Source of the DNA: an uncultured Sphingomonadales bacterium
Lineage (GTDB): Bacteria > Pseudomonadota > Alphaproteobacteria > Sphingomonadales > Sphingomonadaceae
Assembly (NCBI GenBank): GCA_903821605.1
Contig: CAIJLZ010000012.1
Span: 1 to 64,000, forward strand
Length of the DNA stretch: 64,000 bases
Direction of reading: 5' to 3'
A program made the translations under genes and the position numbers. Below the pieces are notes generated by a model, which saw only the letters and a program-made list of their open reading frames with translations, did no database searches and was not told the origin of the DNA. Below are positions 11,078 to 19,684 of the stretch, piece after piece. Position 1 is the stretch's first letter. Every line of letters begins with the position of its first letter.

Positions 11078-11980
11078 TCAGAAATATCCGGCCTGCTTCT
11101 TCTTTTCCATCGAGGCAGCCTCATCATGGTCTACCGCGCGCCCTTGGCGCTCTGAGGTCGTCGCGAGCAGCATCTCCTGGATCACCTGGGTCAGGTCTTG
11201 CGCGGAGCTCTCGGTCGCGCCAGTCAGCGGATAGCATCCAAGCGTGCGGAACCGGACACGGCGCTGCGTGATGACATCTTCCGGCCTGAACCGCATGCGG
11301 TCGTCATCGACAACCAGCAGCAGCCCATCCCGCTCGATGGTTGGCCGCTCTTCCGCAAGGTAGAGCGGGACGATCGGGATCTTCTCGCGCAGGATATATT
11401 GCCAGATGTCGAGCTCGGTCCAGTTGGAGATCGGAAAGACGCGAATGGTCTCACCCTTCACCTTGCGGGCATTGTAGAGGTTCCAGAGCTCCGGTCGCTG
11501 GTTCTTGGGATCCCAGCCATGGCTGGCCGAGCGGAAGGAAAAGATGCGTTCTTTCGCTCGTGCCTTTTCTTCATCGCGGCGGGCGCCACCGAATGCGACA
11601 TCGAAACCATGGCGATCAAGCGCCGCCTTGAGCGGGTCGATCAGCATCATCTGTGCGTAGACCCCGGTGGAGGTTTCGAACGGATTGATGCCTTGCCGTT
11701 CGGCGTCCTCGTTGCGCGCGACGAGGAGCTCGAAGCCATAGCGCTCGGCCATCCGGTCGCGGTGCGTGAGCAGGTCCCGGAAATCCCAACCGGACTCGAT
11801 GTGCAGGAAGGGAAATGGCGGCGGTGACGGATAGAAGGCTTTCGCTGCAAGATGCAGCATCACCGAGCTGTCCTTGCCCACCGAATACAGGAACACCGCG
11901 TTCTCGGCCTCCGCGACGACCTCGCGCATAATATGAATGGACTCGGCTTCGAGCCGATCGAGATGCGTCAGGGTTTTCAT
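11078..11980 (-). CDS. cysD: Sulfate adenylyltransferase subunit 2 (CysD)
   Basis: [22 protein letters not shown]-loop, [28 protein letters not shown]-terminus ending KKKQAGYF. Confidence 0.93.
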   Translation of the reverse strand: MKTLTHLDRLEAESIHIMREVVAEAENAVFLYSVGKDSSVMLHLAAKAFYPSPPPFPFLHIESGWDFRDLLTHRDRMAERYGFELLVARNEDAERQGINPFETSTGVYAQMMLIDPLKAALDRHGFDVAFGGARRDEEKARAKERIFSFRSASHGWDPKNQRPELWNLYNARKVKGETIRVFPISNWTELDIWQYILREKIPIVPLYLAEERPTIERDGLLLVVDDDRMRFRPEDVITQRRVRFRTLGCYPLTGATESSAQDLTQVIQEMLLATTSERQGRAVDHDEAASMEKKKQAGYF

Positions 11981-11999
11981 TTACCCATTCCTTTTCGTT

Positions 12000-12842
12000 C
12001 TAGGGATTGCAGTAGTGGCAGTGAGCCGGCGCACCCTTGCGCTCGGGTTCGATGCATTGTTCGGCGCGGTGCCCGCAGGCTTCGCAAAGATGCTCCTCAA
12101 TCCAGGCTTCCACCGTCGGGCCATCACACCATGCACAAGGGCGACCGTCTCGGACCTGAGGTGTCCAATCGGGATAGGAGCAGGCGGGACATCGGGCCTG
12201 CAAGCGGTGGACCAGGTCAGCCGCTGCTGCGGCAACGGCTTCCATGCGAGTGGGGTTCAAGTGTGCCCGCATGTCGGCCTCCAGCCAGATTGGGCCACGA
12301 GCCTTGAAGTAGGGGTGACAAATCGACTTCAGCTCAACTTCACTGGTCAGACCTTTCGCGAGGACTGGCCCGTCCTTGCTCTCCATCACCACGATAGCGT
12401 GGCCCGGGAAGCCGATCGCTTCAGCAAAGGTCTGAACCTCGGCCCAGGACCGGGCTTCGACCTGCATGAAATTGGTGGCGGTCGAGAGATGGCGCCCGAT
12501 CACGGCTTTGCCCGTTTTCCCCTCAAGCAACGCCACCATCTCAAAGCCCGACGGCACGAACGGGATCTGGGGATGGGGTCCGAACGCTCCCTCACTCGCC
12601 AGAGCAAAGTCGGCATCAGGTGACAGGTCGAGCCCAGCCTGCGCCTTCGCCAACAGGGCATCGCGCTGGCTTCCTGCCCTGCCAATATCGCGCGTGAAAG
12701 TGCCGAAGCGATCAGTGTCGATGGAAGGCGCTGACAGGAAATGCAGGCCGAGGCCGGCAAGGGCAGGTTCGATCACCTGCTCCTTGCCGTGCATGGTTGC
12801 AATAACGACAGCCCTGCCATCAAGATCGAACGCCAGGCTCAT
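12000..12842 (-). CDS. DUF6671-like protein with multi-Cys zinc-ribbon tail
   Basis: C-terminal CPACSYPDW/CAWC/CEACGHRAEQC/CHYC pairs; N-terminal domain with ATMHGKEQVIEPAL; operonic position. Confidence 0.6.
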   Translation of the reverse strand: MSLAFDLDGRAVVIATMHGKEQVIEPALAGLGLHFLSAPSIDTDRFGTFTRDIGRAGSQRDALLAKAQAGLDLSPDADFALASEGAFGPHPQIPFVPSGFEMVALLEGKTGKAVIGRHLSTATNFMQVEARSWAEVQTFAEAIGFPGHAIVVMESKDGPVLAKGLTSEVELKSICHPYFKARGPIWLEADMRAHLNPTRMEAVAAAAADLVHRLQARCPACSYPDWTPQVRDGRPCAWCDGPTVEAWIEEHLCEACGHRAEQCIEPERKGAPAHCHYCNP

Positions 12843-12847
12843 CGTGT

Positions 12848-13198
12848 TCAGGCCGTAGCCTTGGCGAAGTAGTCTGAACGCATGACCTCAACGTCGGACA
12901 GGAAGGTCACGCCCGGACGCTTTGCGAACAGACGCGCCAGGCCGCGTGCGACGTCAGCGATGATCTTTTCCTCCGCGACGCCGACGAACATGACGAGCCC
13001 GCTCTGGTCGTTGAAGATGGTCTTGCCCTGATGGAAGCCGCTGTGGCCCATGCCCGCGACATCGCGGATCATCGTCCATCCCCCCACACCGGCGGCCTTG
13101 AGCAGGTCTTCGACAAGGGCATGGTCCTCGGCGAGGAGCACGATCTCAATCTTCTTAAGCCGGTGCAGGCTGAGATCGCCATAAGCAGCGTTGGTCAT
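12848..13198 (-). CDS. PII-like signalling protein associated with DabA
   Basis: About 116 aa; KKIEIVLLAEDHALVEDLLKAAGVGGWTMIRDVAGMGHSG... T-loop-like and AEEKIIADVARGLARLFAKRPGVTFLSDVEVMR; starts just downstream of dabA. Confidence 0.7.
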   Translation of the reverse strand: MTNAAYGDLSLHRLKKIEIVLLAEDHALVEDLLKAAGVGGWTMIRDVAGMGHSGFHQGKTIFNDQSGLVMFVGVAEEKIIADVARGLARLFAKRPGVTFLSDVEVMRSDYFAKATA

Positions 13199-13200
13199 GT

Positions 13201-15753
13201 TCAAATCTCCAGTTCATGAGTTTCAGGGAAGGCAGAGACCTCTGCGCCCAGTTCATCGTCGCGGCGCCAGCGCAGCGCCTTGCCGGTGTGCGGATCGATC
13301 ACGACCAGCGTGACCCAGCCATTGCCGAACAGGCGGCCGAGGATGTCGTTCGATTCCACCACCCGCTCGACTTGCTCGAAGGGGGCGAGGACGACCGTCA
13401 TCAACCGCTGGGGGACGTGGAAGGGCGTGCCATCGTCGGTGAATAGTGATTGTTTCGGCAGGCCGACCCTGAGGTCGCCGCCATTGCCCTGCAGGACGCC
13501 GATCCCGCCGACGACATTCTGGGTGACCTTGTCACCAGAGCCGTACCGGTCGTTGTCGATGGTCGAGAACAGGTACTGGCAGTTGATCCACTGGGCGACC
13601 ACCATCGGTGCGGTCAGGATTGTGGTCAGCGCCGTGCCATCGCCATCCGCCTGCCAGTCGTAGCTGTGCAGGAAGGCGCGGCCCTCAAGATCGATCTCCC
13701 GGGTCAGCGCCCGCGGGCCGACGATAAACGCCGCGTTGCCTGACAGCCCCCATTCGGGCCTGACCTCGCCCCAGTGCAGGGCACCCGTCAGCAGATCATT
13801 GGCGGTCCGTCCGAGCAGTGCTGCCCGCCGCTGCCGATTGGCATCGCCCGCCTTGGTGAGGCTTTCCACCAGTGCCTTAAGATCGCCGCGATGGCTTTCG
13901 GGCACGGAGAACCTGTCGAAAATGACTACCTTGTCGGTCGTAGTGTTGTGTTCGGCAGCGATGAACCAGGTAGTCTCCGGGATGGCGATACCCTTTGCCA
14001 CCAGCCCGACCCGAACTTCCGGATCATTGAGGATGGCAGTCAGTATCCGCGCGTTCGAACCGCCAGCGTGACCACCGCAGGCGCCGCAGTCGAGCGCGGC
14101 TGCATAGGGGTTGTTCACTGCGCTCCCACCATGGCCGACCAGCGCGACCAGCCGTGCGGTCTGGGAGGAGAGCCCCGTCAGCTTGAACAAGGCAAGGGCA
14201 AAGCCAACCTTCTCTTCCTGCGTGAAGGTCGGATGCCAGGCATGATCCTCATGACGGCCCAATGCGGGAGCAAGCGCTTCGTCCCGGGAAGACGAGAAGA
14301 CGGCACTAATCCGCTTGGCTAGACCTGGCGCGAGTGTGCGCGCCGCCATCAGCAAGCCGGCCACGGGGCCGGTCGCCTCGGCGGTCGCGAAGGCTGTTGC
14401 GGTACCCTGCTTGCCGGCATCGAACAGGGCGGACGCCTGCGTTGCCTGAGCCTGACTGGCGGCCAAAGCAGCGGCCTCCTTCTCCCGGCCGGGGACAGGA
14501 GCTTCGGTCACATCATGTTGTGGTGAAAGCAGTACCGGCAGCAGCCGCGTCCGCCGTTCGTCGCCATGCCGGTGCAGCGCGATAGGCAAGCCGAAGAAGC
14601 CGGCATAACCGAATGTCTCATAGTGGCCCTGCGCCTCCAGTGCCCGCCGGAACGGCTCCGAACGGACATCGATACAGAACACCAACTGGGCATCGGGCGT
14701 TTCTGACGGTGGAAGACTGGTCGCAGCAGACTGCAACTTGGGCGCAAGAGCGTTGCGATAGGTCCACTCCGCTGCGGTCTGATATAGAGCGCCAAGAGCG
14801 TCGTCATCCATGGCCGCGACGGCTGTAAACCGGGCATGACCTTCCTTGCCCAACGCCTCCTGAGACACATCGGTCAACCCGAAATGGGCTGCCAGTTGGG
14901 CAGCAACATCAGACCCGACGTTTGACCTGGAAGCAGCCGAAACTCCGCCGCCCCGCTCCAGCAGCAGCCACAGGGCCAGAAGATCCGCCATGCTCGCAGG
15001 GGAGCCGGCTGCGATGTCCAGATCGGCATTCTCATTGCGCCAGCGGATATGGCCCGCCCATCCGGGCAGCCGAGCGACGAGTTCCGCTAGCTTCTGCTCT
15101 TCCTGTCCGGGATGGAAGCCAAGTGCGACCAGCCCTTCGGAGATGGCCTCGAGAGGGTCGCGCGGAACGCTCAACAGCAGTTGCTGTCCGCTCTCACCAG
15201 TCAGCGTGCGGAACTCGGCATCGTAAGCGATGGCGGCCAGCGTTGCCCGGTAAAGGCCCAGCTCGCGATTGGGCATGGGACTTGCCGCTTGCCCCTGATC
15301 GAAGAAGGCCGCGCACCACTTGGCAATGAAGGCTGCATCAGGGGACAAGGGTTCAGGCGCAATGCCCTCGTCTTGCGACGGCAGATGCAGGAGCCGGGCC
15401 ATCAGCAGGTCGAGCCGCGAAATGTCCGGACCAATCAGTTCGAAGGCTGCGTTCAGGCCACCCAGCTTCTGGATGGCAGCATCGCGCAAGGTCCGTTCCT
15501 CCAGCTTGCCGGCAGCGAGCAGCTTGCGCCACTGAGCGAGCGGGAGGTTCTGCCGTGCGCCGAACCTTTGCGCGGCCAGCCGAACTGCCTCTTCGAAGGG
15601 CAAGCTCTCGAACCCAGCGAGGGGATTGACGGCGATGGCGCTTTCAAGCGGCCAGATCGGCGGGACAGTGCGGGAGGCCAGCGCCACCAGACCGGCTACT
15701 TCGGTCCGGGTAAGGATCGGTTCAACCGCAGTCAGAGGAACCATCATGTTCAT
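13201..15753 (-). CDS. dabA: DUF2309 protein, DabA-type inorganic-carbon transporter/carbonic anhydrase-like subunit
   Basis: AQLVFCIDVRSEPFRRALEAQGHYETFGYAGFFG and LVGHGGSAVNNPYAAALDCGACGG (DabA Cys/Asp...His...Cys metal-site motifs); ATG overlaps dabB stop (ATGA). Confidence 0.88.
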   Translation of the reverse strand: MNMMVPLTAVEPILTRTEVAGLVALASRTVPPIWPLESAIAVNPLAGFESLPFEEAVRLAAQRFGARQNLPLAQWRKLLAAGKLEERTLRDAAIQKLGGLNAAFELIGPDISRLDLLMARLLHLPSQDEGIAPEPLSPDAAFIAKWCAAFFDQGQAASPMPNRELGLYRATLAAIAYDAEFRTLTGESGQQLLLSVPRDPLEAISEGLVALGFHPGQEEQKLAELVARLPGWAGHIRWRNENADLDIAAGSPASMADLLALWLLLERGGGVSAASRSNVGSDVAAQLAAHFGLTDVSQEALGKEGHARFTAVAAMDDDALGALYQTAAEWTYRNALAPKLQSAATSLPPSETPDAQLVFCIDVRSEPFRRALEAQGHYETFGYAGFFGLPIALHRHGDERRTRLLPVLLSPQHDVTEAPVPGREKEAAALAASQAQATQASALFDAGKQGTATAFATAEATGPVAGLLMAARTLAPGLAKRISAVFSSSRDEALAPALGRHEDHAWHPTFTQEEKVGFALALFKLTGLSSQTARLVALVGHGGSAVNNPYAAALDCGACGGHAGGSNARILTAILNDPEVRVGLVAKGIAIPETTWFIAAEHNTTTDKVVIFDRFSVPESHRGDLKALVESLTKAGDANRQRRAALLGRTANDLLTGALHWGEVRPEWGLSGNAAFIVGPRALTREIDLEGRAFLHSYDWQADGDGTALTTILTAPMVVAQWINCQYLFSTIDNDRYGSGDKVTQNVVGGIGVLQGNGGDLRVGLPKQSLFTDDGTPFHVPQRLMTVVLAPFEQVERVVESNDILGRLFGNGWVTLVVIDPHTGKALRWRRDDELGAEVSAFPETHELEI

Positions 15754-17132
15754 TTCTCTTCTCCCTTGCCGGCGGCAGGCAGCGTGCCGGCGTTGATGAG
15801 GTGGACGTAGAGAGGAAGGGGTAGGCCGCGGCCGGTCGATACGCGCTGCTGCTGCCAGGCCCAGGCACCGAGGAAGACAATCAGCAGGGCCAGCAGAGCC
15901 CATCCCGGCACCAGGGCCGCCGCATCCGCGCCAACCGCCATCCCGGCAAGGGCCAGGCCTGCACTATGGAAGGCGATCAAGGCAGCCAGTGTAAGCATAA
16001 GCGTCACCTTCGCCCGCATCGGTAACTTGCCACCGAGCGAAGCCACCAGCGTCGAGACAGCCGTCGCGAGGCCCAGCAGCAGGGGCACGAGGCCGGCGTC
16101 TCCATCGCCGAAGTAGAGGATGGATATTGCGACACCGATGGTGCCCGCTGCGATAGTCAGGGTTACCCGGCCTACCAGGGTGGGTGCCGGCTTGCCGGAC
16201 TTCATACCGATCGTCGAGCCAGAGCCGAGGAACAGCCAGGCCTTGAACAGACCATGGGCGATGATGTGCCAAAGAGCCGCCGCATAAGCGCCCAGGCCGC
16301 AGCTCATGATCATGAAGCCCATCTGCGAAACCGTGGAGCCGGCCAGCGCGCGCTTCACGTCAGGCCTGACCATCATGATGCCGATGCCGTAGATCGCGCC
16401 AAAGAGCCCCAGTGCCACCGCCACTATCCGGGCAGCAGGAGCAGCCTCCAGCACCGGGGCGAAGCGGATCACCAGGAAGCCGCCAGCATTGACGAGCCCT
16501 GCGTGCATCAGGGCCGAGACCGGCGTCGGTGCGGTCATCGACGAGAGCAGCCAGCCGGAAAAAGGGGGCAGAGCGCAGCGTGCAGCTGCTGCCACAACCA
16601 GTAGCAGGGCCGCAGCAGTGGCGAGCAGGGGCGGCAGCGCGGAGGCGCCGGCAATGATCGCGTCAACCTTCAAGGATCCGGCTTGCCAGCCGAGAATGCC
16701 GAGTGCAGCCAGAAGCGCGGCATCGCCAACCAGGAACGCCAGCCGCGCGCGCCGGGCGGCACCTTCGGCTTCCCTCCAGCCGCCGCTATGGCCGATCAGC
16801 CCGGCCAGCAGGAAGCCGCTGGCGCACCAGGCCGCTGCCAAGACGATCAGGTTGCTCGTGAACAGAAAGGCCAGGACAGAGACAACCAGCGTCCCCAGAG
16901 ACACAAAGAAGCGGGTGGAGCGCCCGTCGGAGCGCATGTAGCGCAGCGAGAAGGTTGCGACGATCGCGGCGACAAAAAGGGTCAGGATCCCGATCGCCAG
17001 TGGCAGGCCCGAAGCGGGCGTAACCGCAGACTGCGTCAGTATCCACGCCCCTGCTGCGCCAAGACCTAGCCAAAGAATGCCAGCTACCATCCGGGATGGT
17101 GCGTTGTTTGATTGAACCTGCGAAAGCTGCAT
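15750..17132 (-). CDS. dabB: NuoL-like proton-conducting membrane subunit (DabB)
   Basis: Antiporter-like core SGWLLSSMTAPTPVSALMHAGLVNAGGFLVIRFAPVL and HIIAHGLFKAWLFLGSGS next to DUF2309 gene. Confidence 0.87.
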   Translation of the reverse strand: MQLSQVQSNNAPSRMVAGILWLGLGAAGAWILTQSAVTPASGLPLAIGILTLFVAAIVATFSLRYMRSDGRSTRFFVSLGTLVVSVLAFLFTSNLIVLAAAWCASGFLLAGLIGHSGGWREAEGAARRARLAFLVGDAALLAALGILGWQAGSLKVDAIIAGASALPPLLATAAALLLVVAAAARCALPPFSGWLLSSMTAPTPVSALMHAGLVNAGGFLVIRFAPVLEAAPAARIVAVALGLFGAIYGIGIMMVRPDVKRALAGSTVSQMGFMIMSCGLGAYAAALWHIIAHGLFKAWLFLGSGSTIGMKSGKPAPTLVGRVTLTIAAGTIGVAISILYFGDGDAGLVPLLLGLATAVSTLVASLGGKLPMRAKVTLMLTLAALIAFHSAGLALAGMAVGADAAALVPGWALLALLIVFLGAWAWQQQRVSTGRGLPLPLYVHLINAGTLPAAGKGEEK

Positions 17133-17201
17133 CGGAACCCCCTTTCGGGACCCCCTATGCCGCGCCGTCTTTCATTGCTGAAACGAGTTATTAAAATACC
17201 A

Positions 17202-17222
17202 ATCATTGACAAATGACATGAT
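17202..17222. promoter_or_regulatory. Candidate LysR-type operator (ATCAT-N11-ATGAT, T-N11-A)
   Basis: atcat tgacaaatgac atgat: perfect 5-bp inverted repeat with T-N11-A geometry in the divergent dabB/lysR intergenic region. Confidence 0.65.
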
Positions 17223-17240
17223 ATGCGATGATCTCACTCG

Positions 17241-18107
17241 ATGCCTGGAACCAGAACCCTCGATCTTGACCTGCTGCGATGCTTCGTGACCATCGCGGAA
17301 ACTGGCAGCTTCACGCGCGCCGGCGACCGGCTGGGCCGAACACAGTCCACCATCAGTCTTCAGGTGAAGCGCCTAGAAGATCAGTTGGGCCGGACCGTGT
17401 TAGCGCGAACGCCCCGGTCGCTCAGCTTGACGCCGGACGGGGAACGCTTGCTCGGTCCAGCGCGGCAATTGCTGCGGCTCAACGATGCGGCCATCGCCGA
17501 ACTGTTCGAACCTGACATGACCGGCCGGGTACGAATCGGCGTGCCCGAGGACTTTGCCACGGCCCATTTGCCAGCAGTGCTATCCGCCTTCGCGAAGGCG
17601 CACCCTTTGGTCGAACTCGAGGTAACATGCGACCTCACGCTCAACCTGCTGGACAAGTTCCACGATGGGGAATTCGATCTTGTTCTCGTAAAACGGGAGC
17701 CCTCGGCCCGCCTTGAGGGCGTGAGAGTATGGCGGGAGCCACTGGTCTGGGTAGCACGCGATCAGCTCGCCGCCTCGGGTATGGAAACCATTCCCCTGGT
17801 GGTATCACCGGAGCCCTGTGTCTATCGTAAGCGGGCTATTGATGCGTTGGAGGCTGTGGGGCGCAAATGGCGGGTTGCCTATACTTCCACGAGTCTCGCT
17901 GGAAGTCAGTCAGCGGTTAATGCGGGTCTAGGCATAACCGTGCTGCCGCGGGAAATGGTCCCGCCTTATCTGAAGCCGATCATCGATGACCCGGAGTTGC
18001 CCACGCTCTACGATACCGAGATCGCCCTGATCGAGGCGCCTGGCCTATCGCAAACCGCTCACCGACTTGCACAACATATCGTAGCGGCGCTGGAACGCGG
18101 CGAATAG
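17241..18107 (+). CDS. LysR-family transcriptional regulator
   Basis: N-terminal wHTH LDLDLLRCFVTIAETGSFTRAGDRLGRTQSTISLQVKRLEDQLG; divergent from dab operon. Confidence 0.92.
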   Translation: MPGTRTLDLDLLRCFVTIAETGSFTRAGDRLGRTQSTISLQVKRLEDQLGRTVLARTPRSLSLTPDGERLLGPARQLLRLNDAAIAELFEPDMTGRVRIGVPEDFATAHLPAVLSAFAKAHPLVELEVTCDLTLNLLDKFHDGEFDLVLVKREPSARLEGVRVWREPLVWVARDQLAASGMETIPLVVSPEPCVYRKRAIDALEAVGRKWRVAYTSTSLAGSQSAVNAGLGITVLPREMVPPYLKPIIDDPELPTLYDTEIALIEAPGLSQTAHRLAQHIVAALERGE

Positions 18108-18156
18108 AACAGAACAGTTCCCAAGAGCCACATGCTGCGGTGCCGAACATTAGCCC

Positions 18157-19230
18157 TTACGTGGCTGAACCCGCAAACCTCCAACGCAGCGTGGATCCTG
18201 CATGAAAAGGAACAACCTCGTCACCCCCGACGTCGCATAGTTCCGGAACATCCAGGGCCTGCCTGACTAGAATTATTCGGTCCTGATTGACTGGCAACCC
18301 ATAGAAGAGAGCGCCGTGTTCAGAGGCAAAACCTTCAAGATTATCGAGAGCATCTTCTTCCTCGAAGACGGTCGCATAGCTCTCGATAGCGACAGGTGCA
18401 TTAAATATCCCAGCGCATCCGCATGCAGATTCCTTGGCCCTCACCGGATGAGGCGCGGAATCTGTACCGAGAAAGAATTTCGGCGATCCCGAGGTGGCCG
18501 CATGCCGCAGTGCAAGACGATGCCGCTCTCTCTTGGCTACCGGCAGGCAGTAAAGATGAGGCCGCATGCCGCCTGCGAACATCGCGTTTCGATTGATCTG
18601 GAGGTGATGCGGCGTGATTGTTGCCGCAACATGGACTGGCGCGCTTTCGACGAAAGCAACGGCATCTGCCGTGGTGATATGCTCAAACACCACTTTGAGC
18701 CCCGGAAAATCCTTCAGGGTCGGTGTTAGAACACGGTCGATGAATACCGCCTCCCGGTCAAAGATGTCCACATCATGATCAGTGACTTCACCGTGAATCA
18801 GCAAGGGCATGCCAATGCGCTGCATCCTCTCCAGGACGGGGTAAATCGCGCGGATGTTTGTAACGCCATGAGCGGAGTTCGTGGTGGCATGGGCCGGATA
18901 GAGCTTGCAAGCAGTGGCGACGCCAGTTTCAAATCCGGCGGCAATATCATCCGCGTCAGAGCCATTGGTGAGATAGATCGTCATCAGCGGCATGAAGCGC
19001 ACCCCAGCAGGTACAACACCGAGGATTCGGGCGCGATAAGCTTCGGCAGCTAGAGTTGTCGTCACCGGTGGAGAAAGGTTCGGCATTACAATGGCACGAG
19101 CAAACTGGCGCGCCGTGTAATGCACCGCGCCACCCAGCATTTTCCCGTCTCGCAGATGGACGTGCCAGTCGTCAGGACGCCTGATTTCGATTGTTGTCTC
19201 TTGGCGTTGATGCGGAGGATTAGTAGGCAT
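18157..19230 (-). CDS. pyrC: Dihydroorotase, E. coli PyrC-type
   Basis: [51 protein letters not shown]. Confidence 0.92.
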   Translation of the reverse strand: MPTNPPHQRQETTIEIRRPDDWHVHLRDGKMLGGAVHYTARQFARAIVMPNLSPPVTTTLAAEAYRARILGVVPAGVRFMPLMTIYLTNGSDADDIAAGFETGVATACKLYPAHATTNSAHGVTNIRAIYPVLERMQRIGMPLLIHGEVTDHDVDIFDREAVFIDRVLTPTLKDFPGLKVVFEHITTADAVAFVESAPVHVAATITPHHLQINRNAMFAGGMRPHLYCLPVAKRERHRLALRHAATSGSPKFFLGTDSAPHPVRAKESACGCAGIFNAPVAIESYATVFEEEDALDNLEGFASEHGALFYGLPVNQDRIILVRQALDVPELCDVGGDEVVPFHAGSTLRWRFAGSAT

Positions 19231-19684
19231 TGCGGATTGATGCCTGATTGGTATCCGGAAGTGAAGTCTCAACGCCAAGTGGGATCAGAACTCATTGCCA
19301 GAACAATATAATCAACGACTTATTCCTCAGAGAAGGTTCGATCCCGGTCGACTTCCCACCGCCACACTTTTCAGCGAATTTGTCTCCACAGAAATTAGCC
19401 CTGAAAATCCCCAAGGTTTCCGGGGATTTTCCGGCTTTTATCCGGAGTATATTGGCGCGTATTTAGGACGAATTTCGGACGAAATCGGCCCTTTTAACCG
19501 CGAGTCTCCAGCGTGCAGAAAATGGCTCCGGTTTCCCTGTTAAACAGGGAATAACAGGGAATTATTTGAGGGCGGTGGACGGGTTCACCGTGGGAAGTAT
19601 CGGCCATCCGCCAGTTTCAGCCGTCAGCCCGACGATCGCCCCAAAAATTACAGGGATTTTTTTGTCGCCGGAACACGGAATGCG

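Noticed and set aside
9282-11234. Plus-strand ORFs over bioD/ilvD
   Set aside because: Antisense to confidently identified bioD and ilvD.
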